Below, piece after piece: positions 1 through 8,671 of a stretch of 47,377 nt of DNA. Source of the stretch: DATFMP01 sp035266845 (GTDB lineage Bacteria; SAR324; JACQKK01). Numbering within the stretch: position 1 is the first letter of the stretch; the number at the start of each line of letters is the position of its first letter. The translations under genes and the position numbers were made by a program. A model generated the notes under the pieces. The model searched no databases. It saw nothing but the letters and a program-made list of their open reading frames with translations, and was not told where the DNA came from. The stretch lies in NCBI GenBank assembly GCA_035266845.1, contig DATFMP010000078.1, forward strand, positions 1 to 47,377. The letters run 5' to 3'.

Positions 1-700
1 GCAAGCCTGCGGCGCGACATTGCGGCTATCGGCGCACAGTAGCTTCCGTCTGCCCTCCTCCGCAGGAGCGAGCGGATGCCATCGCGGTCGAGGCAAGTCC
101 CCCTCCCCTTCTGCACGGGGCGTACCCGATAGGTCATGCGCCCCCACTGCCGCAAATTCGTCCGGTATCGGTGCCTGATTCCCTTCTCATCCGTCCAGCC
201 CCTCGCGCAGATTCCGAATAGCCCGAACAAGCTTTTGTTTCAGAGCACTAGAAAACTTCGAAAACGTCCTCCGCCGGACCATCTGTGAAGCACAATTTGC
301 GACAGTAGAACCCAGCATTTGGGATTGCATACGGCTCGCGAGTTGACAACGCGAACGTGTCCATTGCCGAGTAATTGGGCAGCTGCCAAGGCGGCGTGCC
401 CGTTTGTGAATCACTCGGGCCACTCGAAATGAAAGACGTCGCGGGAGGGAGGCCTTGGACGCAGATAGCCGCACCAGGAGAAGCGGCGCGGCCGGGAATG
501 TCGCTGATGTTGAGGGACCTGCTTGGGGGCCGTCACGTCGGCGGTCACTGAGTCGGCACGACCCTACCTTACCTGGCCAGCCGCCAGGACAGGCGCCAGC
601 GATTCATTCCCGCTGCCCGCGTCCTACCGGGAAATTGGACCCACCTGACCCGAGGCCCTGGTCCAGGCGCTGGATCTGCCGCAAAGGGGATCGCTGCGGA
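1..700. other. Leading stretch with no supported gene
   Basis: I see no recognisable gene here. Positions 150-450 look less GC-rich than the rest of the window. A minus-strand reading frame opens at 137 and runs off the left edge (45 codons, starting MTYRVRPVQK), and another lies at 187-474, but neither resembles a family I know. The region may hold the start of a gene lying mainly outside the window or decayed sequence. Confidence 0.4.
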
Positions 701-3067
701 TCAGGGCAGCTCGCGTAGCCGCCCGGACTCCACGAAGGCCATCAGTGCGGCTAAGCCGCTGAGCGTCTCCGCGGGCGTTTTGAATGCGATCGACTCCACC
801 ATTTGCTGTGCGAGACGATAACCAAGTTCGCGGTAGGCCTCGAACTGGTCTTCGTCGAAGAACTGGTCGGCCGTGGTCTGATCGGGAAAGCCGGGATGGG
901 CCGCCTTGTAGCCCTTGGTCTTCAGGCTCAGGCGGTCAATAGGCGTGCTCTTCAGGTACACAAGCAGGCCGTGCGTGCCATCGCAGTAGCGGATAGTACC
1001 CACCAGGTGCCCCTGCCTGGCCACTTTGGCCGCCGGCGGATAGCCGGCTTCGGCCTTGGGCATCATCATTTCCAGGCGGTTGTCCGCATCGAAGAAGACC
1101 TGGGCGCCAAAGTCCGCCTCGATGCGCCGGATCAACACCTGGAAGTCCGCGAAGGCGAAATCCGGGTCGCACGCGCCGTCCAACAGCAGGATCAGCCGGA
1201 CGCGGCGCCGGACCAGTTCATAGACGGCCAGGTTCTCGAAGTGGCCCCCGTCGCTAAGTTGCAGAAAGGACCGGTGCTCCTGGAAGCAGCCCGGAAAAAG
1301 CGCGGCAGCGCCCGGCCACAGGTGATTGGGCGTCACGGAGCCCGGAATCCACTTGCGGGGATTGGGCGCCCAGAAGCCCAGGGAAACCCCCAGCACGGTC
1401 ATCAGCGCGGACACGATGGGGTTTCGAGTGAGCCCCGCACCACCCGCGCCCGTGTTGGGATTGGCCGCGGCACCGGAGATCGCCATGGCCGTCGCTAAGC
1501 TGAGCTTATTGCCCATGTAGCTTGCCGTGGCACGCCACCCCGTCGCGTTGCTGCCGCAGTACAACGGACTGAGCACGAAGCTGTCCCCGCCCCGCAGCCG
1601 CCAGGTACGGTCCCGTGACCCCACCAACACCACGTTGGTGTTGACCAGATGATAGGGTCCCCGCGGTGCGCTGCCCCAACACTGCGAGAGCCAGCCCCTG
1701 TTCGCGCGACGGGCCGGCGGCGGCCGGTCGTCTCCCAGACGCGCCCAGTCGGGCAGGTAGGCCTCCATCAGGCGGTCGCGGTACAGGCGGTGGATGGAGA
1801 CATAGTTCAGGTTCACCAACAGCGCATAGCCCAGTGAAAGCGCCGCAGCGATGGCAAACCACAGCCAACCCAGCGCCAGCAGGTGTGCCGCCAGCAGGTA
1901 GCCGATCACCAGCAGGCCGAACAACAACAGCGCGGCGCCCACCGTCGCGATGACGGGCACAGGCACCGCCCCGCCCCGCCAGCTTCCGCTGCGCAGGTAG
2001 GTCCACAAGCCGGCCACCAGACCGGCCAGCACACCGCCTGACGCCCAGGCCCCCGGGGCCACCACCATCTGACCCACGATCGCCGTGAGACCCAGCCCCA
2101 GGCCAACGACGATGGCGCCATAGGCCGGCTTGAGCCAGCATTCCTGGGCGCGCCGCCAAAAGTAGCTGGTGGCCGGTGAAAGCCGCGCGGCACTCAGCAC
2201 CGAGTAGACCACAGAGGCCACCAGCAACAGCGCGAACACCGCCACCGCCACCCACACCCCCAGTTCGAACAACGGCGGCAGGCTGCCCGCGAATTCCAGC
2301 ACCCGGCCGAACCACTCCCATTGCCCCGGCCATGTCAGGGTGCGGTGAATGCCCTCCACAGCCCCGTTCGCCACGCGCAGACCCGATGCGACCCGCAGCC
2401 CAGCCATGACCCACATGAACCCCAGCAGCCAGAACAGCACGCTGAGGAACACGCCCCGGGCAGCGATCGCCGCACCGGAGACCAGGTTCTGGCAGCCACC
2501 GGGCGTAAGGTAGTTGCCGTGCCGACGCAGGAAGCGCAGCACCCGCCGCTGGTCGTCGGAATCCTTGCGTTTGCCGGGAGGCGCCTTGCCGTACTGGCCC
2601 GCGTCCGCATCGGCGGGATCGTGGGTGCCGAAGGGGAAGTCCTCGGGCTCCGTGCCGAAGGCCGGCGCGTCGGCCGGCTGCGCATGATTGAGCCACCAGG
2701 TGAGCGCGGAGCCTATGTAGCCCCCGCCAGACACGGTGGAGAGGTAGTCGAAGCGCTGGAGCAGGTCGTGCCCGGCCAGCCGCTGCAGGGCACCCAGCGC
2801 GAAGGTGGCCGAACGGATGCCACCGCCTGAGACGGCCAGTCCCATCAGGGTACCCGGTGCCTCGCGCGGCTGCTCCAGGCTGGGCGCAGTGTGGTGTGGT
2901 ACCCGCCGTGGGCTCTGCAGCCAGGGCCGAAGTGCCGCGAACTCTTCGCCCAGCAGCTCCTGGGTGCGAGGATCCCACTCGCCCTTGCGATGCGCCGCGA
3001 CCAACTGATCGACGCCGACGGGATGAATGCGGAGCGTGGCCGGTATGGCCTTCGGATCGGACGACAT
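701..3067 (-). CDS. Patatin-like phospholipase with central membrane segments
   Basis: A 788-residue protein with the patatin serine-hydrolase signature split around a large insert. The N-terminal part has the glycine-rich oxyanion motif SGGGIRS (80-86) and the nucleophile motif TVSGGG (Ser113). The catalytic Asp is in DGGHFEN (606-608). Between them, about residues 200-430 contain several hydrophobic membrane-spanning segments, which ordinary patatins of 300-400 residues lack. The start is supported by a strong purine-rich ribosome site (GGGGGAGGG) just upstream. It probably cleaves acyl chains from membrane lipids, but the substrate is unknown. It is the last minus-strand gene of the block and is separated from the hydrolase upstream by 128 bases. 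Family assignment is secure from the motifs; the membrane role is inferred. Confidence 0.85.
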   Translation of the reverse strand: MSSDPKAIPATLRIHPVGVDQLVAAHRKGEWDPRTQELLGEEFAALRPWLQSPRRVPHHTAPSLEQPREAPGTLMGLAVSGGGIRSATFALGALQRLAGHDLLQRFDYLSTVSGGGYIGSALTWWLNHAQPADAPAFGTEPEDFPFGTHDPADADAGQYGKAPPGKRKDSDDQRRVLRFLRRHGNYLTPGGCQNLVSGAAIAARGVFLSVLFWLLGFMWVMAGLRVASGLRVANGAVEGIHRTLTWPGQWEWFGRVLEFAGSLPPLFELGVWVAVAVFALLLVASVVYSVLSAARLSPATSYFWRRAQECWLKPAYGAIVVGLGLGLTAIVGQMVVAPGAWASGGVLAGLVAGLWTYLRSGSWRGGAVPVPVIATVGAALLLFGLLVIGYLLAAHLLALGWLWFAIAAALSLGYALLVNLNYVSIHRLYRDRLMEAYLPDWARLGDDRPPPARRANRGWLSQCWGSAPRGPYHLVNTNVVLVGSRDRTWRLRGGDSFVLSPLYCGSNATGWRATASYMGNKLSLATAMAISGAAANPNTGAGGAGLTRNPIVSALMTVLGVSLGFWAPNPRKWIPGSVTPNHLWPGAAALFPGCFQEHRSFLQLSDGGHFENLAVYELVRRRVRLILLLDGACDPDFAFADFQVLIRRIEADFGAQVFFDADNRLEMMMPKAEAGYPPAAKVARQGHLVGTIRYCDGTHGLLVYLKSTPIDRLSLKTKGYKAAHPGFPDQTTADQFFDEDQFEAYRELGYRLAQQMVESIAFKTPAETLSGLAALMAFVESGRLRELP

Positions 3068-3195
3068 CGAACCCTCCCCCCTGGAGGTGATCGGGTGCCG
3101 GATGGACCGTCTGCGCTGGCGGCCCTTGCCTCAACTATGCCCAGTGCCCCGGCGCAGTCAAGCACGCCAAACTTTCTGCCGGGGCCACCTGGGGC

Positions 3196-4053
3196 TTACT
3201 TCCCCTCGCGGCGCAGGATGTCCCCCAGCACCGGCAGCAGGTAGGTGCGGAACTGCTCCGGGTGCTCGCTCATGGGGAAGTGCCCGAGGTCTTTCATGAT
3301 GGTGAGCTGGGCTCCTTCGATCTGAGCCGCGGTGGCCGTGCTGTCGTCCGGCGAGCAGGAGTAGTCGTACTCGCCGGTGAGCATGTACACCGGGCATTGG
3401 ACCGCATCGATGGCACCGACGCGATCCAGGATGTCCCCCTCCACGGTATAGAAGTGGAGATCGCCCTTGAACACGCCCGGGCCGCCCTGCATGTAGTGCC
3501 ACAGAGTTTCCCAGCGATGAGGAGCCGGACTGCGCGGGGCCATCAGACCCGAGACCATCGCCGCACACACCTCGCCGCCGTGCACGTCCGGGCGGTACAG
3601 CCACGAGATGTCGTAATACGGATTCACACGCCCGGAGGACTGCAGGCCGATCACGCTGCGCAGCTCGGCCTCGTGCTGCAGGGCCAACTGCAGCACGATG
3701 CGTCCGCCGATGGAGCAACCGATCACCACGGGGCGCTCCAGATTCAGCGCCCGGGCCACCGTCATGATGAGGTCCGTATAGCCCTCCGTGGTGAGCAGGT
3801 ACTCCTCGTTCTCCCACCCGGCGGGAGGCGAGGACTTGCCGTGCCAGGGCATGTCGAACACCACCACGCGGAAGTCGCGGGTCACCTCCGCATCGTTCAG
3901 GAGCGCCCGGTACTGCCGTCCGTCGGAGCCAGCGGTGTGCAGGCACAGCAGGGGGATGCCCTGCCCGGCTTCCTCGAAGTAGATGCGGTGCGGGCGGCCC
4001 TGGAACTCCAGATTCATGTAGCGGCCCACGATGGGCTCGATGGTGACGTTCAT
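3196..4053 (-). CDS. Alpha/beta hydrolase
   Basis: A 285-residue alpha/beta-hydrolase fold protein. Visible elements are the oxyanion-loop HTAGSDG (39-45), the nucleophile elbow GCSIGG with Ser114, the probable acid Asp230 (GEYDYS) and the base His258 (DLGHFP). The start at 4053 is chosen because its ATG overlaps the stop codon of the upstream SCP2-like gene (ATGA), indicating translational coupling; the reading frame upstream of this is a shadow. Length and motifs fit esterases and C-C bond hydrolases of the meta-cleavage type, and the sequence alone does not settle the substrate. The coupling with a lipid-carrier-like protein and the ABC transporter upstream suggests a hydrophobic or ester substrate that is imported. 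Confidence 0.85.
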   Translation of the reverse strand: MNVTIEPIVGRYMNLEFQGRPHRIYFEEAGQGIPLLCLHTAGSDGRQYRALLNDAEVTRDFRVVVFDMPWHGKSSPPAGWENEEYLLTTEGYTDLIMTVARALNLERPVVIGCSIGGRIVLQLALQHEAELRSVIGLQSSGRVNPYYDISWLYRPDVHGGEVCAAMVSGLMAPRSPAPHRWETLWHYMQGGPGVFKGDLHFYTVEGDILDRVGAIDAVQCPVYMLTGEYDYSCSPDDSTATAAQIEGAQLTIMKDLGHFPMSEHPEQFRTYLLPVLGDILRREGK

Positions 4054-4424
4054 CGGCCGGCCTCCAGCACGCGGGGCGTTTCCAACACCAGCTTCAGGTA
4101 GATGAGATTGGCCATCAGCGGCTGCAGGTTGCCCTCGAAGCGCAGCCGCCCATAGCGCAGCAGCGCGATCAGGTCGTGATAGCCCGGCGGGGGCACGGGC
4201 AGCCAGAAGCGCTCCCACACGTCCGCGGCAGCGCGGATGGCGAAGGTCCACGACTGCAGGTTGATGCGAATCGGCGTGACGGCAGCGATGCGTCCTTGCT
4301 CGAAGCGCACCAAGTGCTGGCGGTCGCCCACCTCGATCATCACGTCGGCGCTGAAGTGCTTGCCACGCCGCACCAGTGCGGCGTTCCCGTTCACCAGCTC
4401 GGGCAGCTTCTCAATGTTCGTCAT
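4050..4424 (-). CDS. Small SCP2-like hypothetical protein
   Basis: A 124-residue protein of no certain function. The pattern of a hydrophobic strand followed by a W-rich middle (QSWTF, DVWERF) and a C-terminal segment with RYGRLRFEGNLQPLMANL resembles the ligand-binding SCP2/sterol-carrier fold, in which a G-x-L-x-x-x-G-D/N motif precedes the last helix. The start at 4424 is the ATG giving MTNIEKLPEL. Its stop overlaps the start of the alpha/beta hydrolase, so the two are very likely made together and may act on the same ligand. The fold call is my reading of the pattern and should be treated as tentative. Confidence 0.6.
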   Translation of the reverse strand: MTNIEKLPELVNGNAALVRRGKHFSADVMIEVGDRQHLVRFEQGRIAAVTPIRINLQSWTFAIRAAADVWERFWLPVPPPGYHDLIALLRYGRLRFEGNLQPLMANLIYLKLVLETPRVLEAGR

Positions 4425-4563
4425 TGGCTGGACCGGATCGGTTGGACGAGCGGCACGGCGCACGTACGTCCGCGGCGCCCCGGCCACTCGGGCACAGACC
4501 GCCGCCCCTTCCCTCTAACACGGCAGCACCACGGGTTCCAGGCCATCCGAGCCCGCCCCCGCG

Positions 4564-5865
4564 CTATGGGTTTTCCAGGCTCAGGACTTCCGAGTTGGCG
4601 TCGTAGGCAAACAGCTCCGCGTAGCGGCTCCAGGCGACCACTGTCATCAGCACGCGCTCGGCCTCATCATCGCTGAGGTAGTCCTCCAGCTCTGTCAGAA
4701 AGCGCTGGGCCGGGGCGCTGTGGCTGGCCCGCTCGTCCAGCACACGCCGGATGTGGGTCGCCAGCGGGACGTGGTGCATCAGGTGCCGTGCGAAGAGCAT
4801 CTTGCGCTCCTGCATGTCCGCCTCCAGGAAGGCCCGGCCGGACTCGCTGAGCACGATATCGCCCGCCGTGACATGGGCAAGCTGCAGCAGCTCCAGCGCC
4901 TCGGCGAGGCGCAACAGATCGTCGCCGGTCAGGTGGAGCTGGCGCGCCAGCTCCGGCAGGTCCGCGCGTCCGTTGTACGGTGGCGAATCCACGGCATCCA
5001 GCAGACCAGCCATCTGCTGAATCGGAGCGCTGGGCAGGCGGTAGCCGATGCCCGCCTCCGCGCGCAGGCCGGCACGGCGGCCCACGGGCCGGTCCTTCGG
5101 GGTCGTGAGTAGCGTGTACACCTCGTCCACGAAGAGCTGGAAAGCGGGCGTGTGGGGGTCGCGGGGCTTGGGCAGGGCCACGGGCAGGTCCGCGCGGACA
5201 TGCCCCGGGTCCTTCTCCATCACGATGATGCGGTCCGCCATCTCCACGGCCTCCTGGATGTTGTGGGAAACCAGCACGATCGCCTTCATGGGCATAGCGT
5301 GCTCCTCCCACAGCTCCACCAGGTCGCCCCGCAGCGTCTCGGCAGTGAGCACATCCAGCGCGGAGAAGGGCTCGTCCAGCAGCAGCACCGACGGCTGCAC
5401 CACCAGCGCCCGCGCAAAGCCGACACGCTGGCGCATGCCGCCCGACAGCTCGCGCGGATAGGCCGATTCGAAGCCATCCAGGCCGATCAGGTCGATGGCG
5501 CGAATGGCCCGCTCGCGGCGCTCCGCGGCACTGACTCCCTGCGCCTGCAGTCCCAACTCCACGTTCTCCAGCACCGTGAGCCAGGGGAAGAGCGCGAAAC
5601 TCTGGAAGACCATCGCGATGCCCCGCACGGGCCCCTGCACGGGCCGCCCGGCAAAGCGCACCTCCCCGTCGGTGGCGGAGGTAAGCCCCGCCATGATGCG
5701 CAGGGCCGTGGACTTGCCGCTGCCGGACTGGCCCAGCAGCGCAATGATCTCGCCCTCGTGCACGTGCAGATCCATGTGGTCCAGCACCAGCAGCGGGCTG
5801 GAGTCCACCACGCGGTAGCTCTTGGAAACGCCTCTCAGCTCCAGCAACGTGTCATTGCCTGCCAT
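4564..5865 (-). CDS. ABC transporter ATPase, NitT/TauT type with C-terminal extension
   Basis: A 433-residue ATPase. Walker A is GQSGSGKST (45-53), the signature is LSGGMRQR (140-147), Walker B is LLLDEP (161-166) and the switch His is 201. The first 250 residues match ATPases of the nitrate/sulfonate/bicarbonate family. The remaining 160 or so residues form an extra winged-helix-like domain (AAA-associated C-terminal domain) found in a subset of these transporters. It begins 12 bases after the double-permease gene, so the pair forms one operon. No periplasmic binding protein gene is present in the window, which is usual for this subset. The substrate cannot be read from the sequence. Confidence 0.9.
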   Translation of the reverse strand: MAGNDTLLELRGVSKSYRVVDSSPLLVLDHMDLHVHEGEIIALLGQSGSGKSTALRIMAGLTSATDGEVRFAGRPVQGPVRGIAMVFQSFALFPWLTVLENVELGLQAQGVSAAERRERAIRAIDLIGLDGFESAYPRELSGGMRQRVGFARALVVQPSVLLLDEPFSALDVLTAETLRGDLVELWEEHAMPMKAIVLVSHNIQEAVEMADRIIVMEKDPGHVRADLPVALPKPRDPHTPAFQLFVDEVYTLLTTPKDRPVGRRAGLRAEAGIGYRLPSAPIQQMAGLLDAVDSPPYNGRADLPELARQLHLTGDDLLRLAEALELLQLAHVTAGDIVLSESGRAFLEADMQERKMLFARHLMHHVPLATHIRRVLDERASHSAPAQRFLTELEDYLSDDEAERVLMTVVAWSRYAELFAYDANSEVLSLENP

Positions 5866-5877
5866 GGTGCACCCGCG

Positions 5878-7668
5878 TCAGTCGAGCCGCAGCTTCGCTT
5901 CGGACAATGCGTAGAGAGGGCGCCAGAGAATCCGGTTGAGCACGACCACCAGGATGGAGAGCACCCCGATACCCAGCGCCACCCGGGGAAAATCGCCCGC
6001 CTCCGTCCAGCGCGTGATGTAGGCACCGATGCCGGTGACCGCGAGGTGCGTATTGCCCCAGCTCACGGCCTCGGCCACGATGCTGGCGTTCCACGAGCCG
6101 CCCGCGGCCGTGACGGCGCCCGTCACGAACGAGGGGAAGATCGCCGGCAGCACCAGCCGACGCCACCACGTCCAGCCTCGCACGCCCAGGTTGCGACTGG
6201 CCAGCAGCAGGTCCTGCGGGATGGCCTGCGTGCCCGCGATCACGTTGAACACGATGTACCACTGCGTGCCCAGCACCATCAGCGGGCTTACCCAGATTTC
6301 CGGGTTCAACGACCAGTGGACGATCATCAGCACGACCACCGGAAAGAACAGATTGGCGGGAAAGGCCGCGGCGAACTGCACGATCGGCTGTACCCGCTGC
6401 GCGAGCTTGGGCCGCAGCCCCACGTAGACCCCCACCGGCACCCATACCAGCGAGGCCAGCAGCACCATCGCGAAGACCCGCAGGGCCGTCGCCAACCCAA
6501 GCAGGAAGGCGTGCCCGACCTCCGGCCACGTCACCTCCGTCGTCACGAACCGCGCCAGCAGCCCCACGGCGGCCAAGCCGGCCAACGCCAGGGCTCCATT
6601 CCACACCACGACACCCCGATTCCCCAGGCGCCGGGTGCGCCCGCGTTGCTGCTTGGGTGGGATCGAGCGCACGCCGGAGACGCCGCGGGTGAGCGACCAG
6701 TCGGCCAGTCGCGAGCCAGCCACAGCCGCTGCCCGTGCCAGGCGCGAGCGGCGCAGCATGGTCAGCACCCAGGCCGAGCGGCGCTCCGCCTCGCTATCGG
6801 TCTCGTACTTGAAGCGTTCCGCCCACGCCAGCAGGGGCCGGAACAGCAGTTGATCGTAGAGCACGATCGTCACCAGCATGGCCACGATGGCCTCGCCCAC
6901 CGCAACCAGGTTGCGCTGTTGGATCGCCAGAGCGATGTACGAGCCGACGCCCGGCAGGGCGATGGTGCGGTTGGAGACGGAGATGGCCTCGGACGCCACG
7001 ATGAAGAACCACCCGCCCGAGGTGGACATCATCAGGTTCCATACCGCACCCGGCATGGCATAAGGCACGTCCAGCCGCCAGAAGCGCTGCCAGCGCGAAA
7101 GGTGGAACATGCGCGCCGCCTCTACCAGATCACGCGGGACGGTGGAGAACGACTGGTACAGGCTGAAGGTGATGTTCCAAGCCTGGGAGGTGAAGATCGC
7201 GAAGATCGCCGCCAGTTCCGCGCCGAGCAGGCTGTGCGGGAACAGCGCCATGAAGGCGGTGACGGAAATGGAAAGGTAGCCCAGGATGGGCACCGATTGG
7301 AGCACGTCCAACAGCGGAATCAGAAACTTCTCCGCCTGCCGGTAATTGGCCGCCAACGCGGCGTAGGTCAGGCTGAACAGCATCGACGCCACCAGAGCCA
7401 CGCCCATCCGCAGCACGGTGCGCGCCGCATAGCCCGGCAGGTTCCAGGGGTCGAGCAAAACCGACGGTGGCGCGGCCTGCGCATACGGCTGCGCCATCTC
7501 GCGGCTGGCCCACGCCAGCAGCGCCAGCCCGGCCAGCACCAGACACAGCACCAGCACGTCCCAGCGGTTGGGCAAACCCGGCCGGCCCCGTGAGAGCCAG
7601 GGCAGCCCCCACTCCCGGTGACGGGTGGCGTCCTTCGCACGCTTGGACTGGTTGGAGCCGGACTGCAT
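5878..7668 (-). CDS. ABC transporter permease, two fused transmembrane domains
   Basis: A 596-residue inner-membrane protein holding two binding-protein-dependent permease domains in tandem. Each has an EAA-type cytoplasmic loop that docks on the ATPase: EAARMFHLSRWQRFWRL in the first half and LASRNLGVRGWTWWRR in the second. The halves are joined by a basic linker of about 60 residues near the middle. A fused permease means one polypeptide supplies both membrane halves of the transporter. The N-terminus is hydrophilic and basic (MQSGSNQSKRAKDATRH), with no signal peptide. It is followed immediately by its ATPase. The family is clear; the solute is not. Confidence 0.88.
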   Translation of the reverse strand: MQSGSNQSKRAKDATRHREWGLPWLSRGRPGLPNRWDVLVLCLVLAGLALLAWASREMAQPYAQAAPPSVLLDPWNLPGYAARTVLRMGVALVASMLFSLTYAALAANYRQAEKFLIPLLDVLQSVPILGYLSISVTAFMALFPHSLLGAELAAIFAIFTSQAWNITFSLYQSFSTVPRDLVEAARMFHLSRWQRFWRLDVPYAMPGAVWNLMMSTSGGWFFIVASEAISVSNRTIALPGVGSYIALAIQQRNLVAVGEAIVAMLVTIVLYDQLLFRPLLAWAERFKYETDSEAERRSAWVLTMLRRSRLARAAAVAGSRLADWSLTRGVSGVRSIPPKQQRGRTRRLGNRGVVVWNGALALAGLAAVGLLARFVTTEVTWPEVGHAFLLGLATALRVFAMVLLASLVWVPVGVYVGLRPKLAQRVQPIVQFAAAFPANLFFPVVVLMIVHWSLNPEIWVSPLMVLGTQWYIVFNVIAGTQAIPQDLLLASRNLGVRGWTWWRRLVLPAIFPSFVTGAVTAAGGSWNASIVAEAVSWGNTHLAVTGIGAYITRWTEAGDFPRVALGIGVLSILVVVLNRILWRPLYALSEAKLRLD

Positions 7669-7815
7669 GGGGACTCCGTGAGGGGTGAGCCTGCGCGGGC
7701 GCGCCGGGCGAACCGCAAGAGCCTAATGCCGCCTGCGGCAGAAAGCCACCGGCAAAGCGTCGGGCTCAGGCAATCCGGCGCGCTGGTGCGGCGTACGGGG
7801 TGTGGCGCCCGGCGC

Positions 7816-8280
7816 CTAGAGGATGCGATGCACGTCGTAGGTGGGGCCCGTCGCAGTGCGCTCGCCCACGCCTACAGCCATGAGCCGGTTCAGCCAAGCA
7901 TAGGCCGGGGCGCTCGTCTCGAACTGCGGTGTGATGCGGAAGTAGTAGTCGTCGGGGCCGACGGGCTGGCCGGCGTTGATGCGCGCCATTACCTCGGGCG
8001 TGCCGTAGCCCAGCCCAGGGTAGTGCATGTAGATCCACGCCCCGTCGTCCGTGCGCAGCGTCACGCGCGCCTGGAGTTGCAGGGCCCCATCCTCCCGCAC
8101 GATCACCCAGGCCGCATTGGCCCCCGGCACCACGCTCCCGCGCAGGCGGGGCCCCTCGACGGTGCCCGCCGTGATGACCGTGATGCGCCGCGTGCCCAGC
8201 GGCACCGCCCCGATCGGCTGCGGCTGGGGATCCACCTGCAACGCCATATGAAACAGGAATTCTGAACGCAACTCACGCAT
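7816..8280 (-). CDS. DUF3237 family protein
   Basis: A 154-residue protein with the features of the DUF3237 beta-barrel family: an N-terminal FLFHMALQVD strand, the central GTVEGPRLRGSVVPGANAAW segment, a GAWIYMHYPGLGYG segment and the C-terminal YAWLNRLMAVGVGER. The family has no firmly assigned reaction, but members often sit beside hydrolases and oxygenases of aromatic or lipid catabolism. A good ribosome site (GGAGG, four bases before the ATG) supports the start at 8280. It precedes the ABC transporter by 147 bases on the same strand and is divergent from the chemoreceptor. Confidence 0.8.
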   Translation of the reverse strand: MRELRSEFLFHMALQVDPQPQPIGAVPLGTRRITVITAGTVEGPRLRGSVVPGANAAWVIVREDGALQLQARVTLRTDDGAWIYMHYPGLGYGTPEVMARINAGQPVGPDDYYFRITPQFETSAPAYAWLNRLMAVGVGERTATGPTYDVHRIL

Positions 8281-8671
8281 AAGGCCTCCATGGTGGGCAT
8301 TGGGGGTCGAGGACAGCGCCGCGGGGCGCCTCCTGCGCGGCCGGGTCCTCGCTCTTCCTGTGCTATCGCGTCGAGCCGCGCGGGTAAACCGGCATTGGAG
8401 GGGGCAGCCTCCGCTGGCACGAGGGCCGTTCCTGTGCTACTCGTGCGGGCGGGGCGGGATAGGCGCACGTCCACCGGCAGTGTCCACCGGCAGTGACGTG
8501 TGCGGCTGATTGAACGATGGCACCGGCGCATCAGGACGGGAAGTGCCGTGATGCCGAAGAAAATCCCCGTCCGCCAAGCCTCCACGGCTGCAGCAACCGC
8601 ACGGCACACACACCGGCGGGCCTCCGATCCAGCGCGAGACACGATCCGCAGCCAACGGAAGGGAGCGAGTC
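8281..8671. promoter_or_regulatory. Divergent intergenic region with short repeats
   Basis: This 391-base gap separates the divergent DUF3237 and chemoreceptor genes. It holds two copies of TTCCTGTGCTA (near 8358 and 8430), and the second copy continues into a 22-base stretch repeated exactly after the chemoreceptor gene (10899-10920). A 13-base unit GTCCACCGGCAGT occurs twice in tandem at 8469-8494. These are seen directly; their regulatory role is inferred. I see no convincing canonical -35/-10 pair. Confidence 0.5.
8469..8494. repeat. Tandem 13-base direct repeat
   Basis: GTCCACCGGCAGT occurs twice with no spacer at 8469-8481 and 8482-8494, about 180 bases before the chemoreceptor start. 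It may be an operator for a dimeric regulator or simply a replication-slippage duplication. Confidence 0.7.

Noticed and set aside
5152..7593. Plus-strand open frame of 813 codons opposite the ABC transporter
   Set aside because: Low-complexity His/Gln/Arg-rich translation opposite a clear permease and ATPase; no family features.
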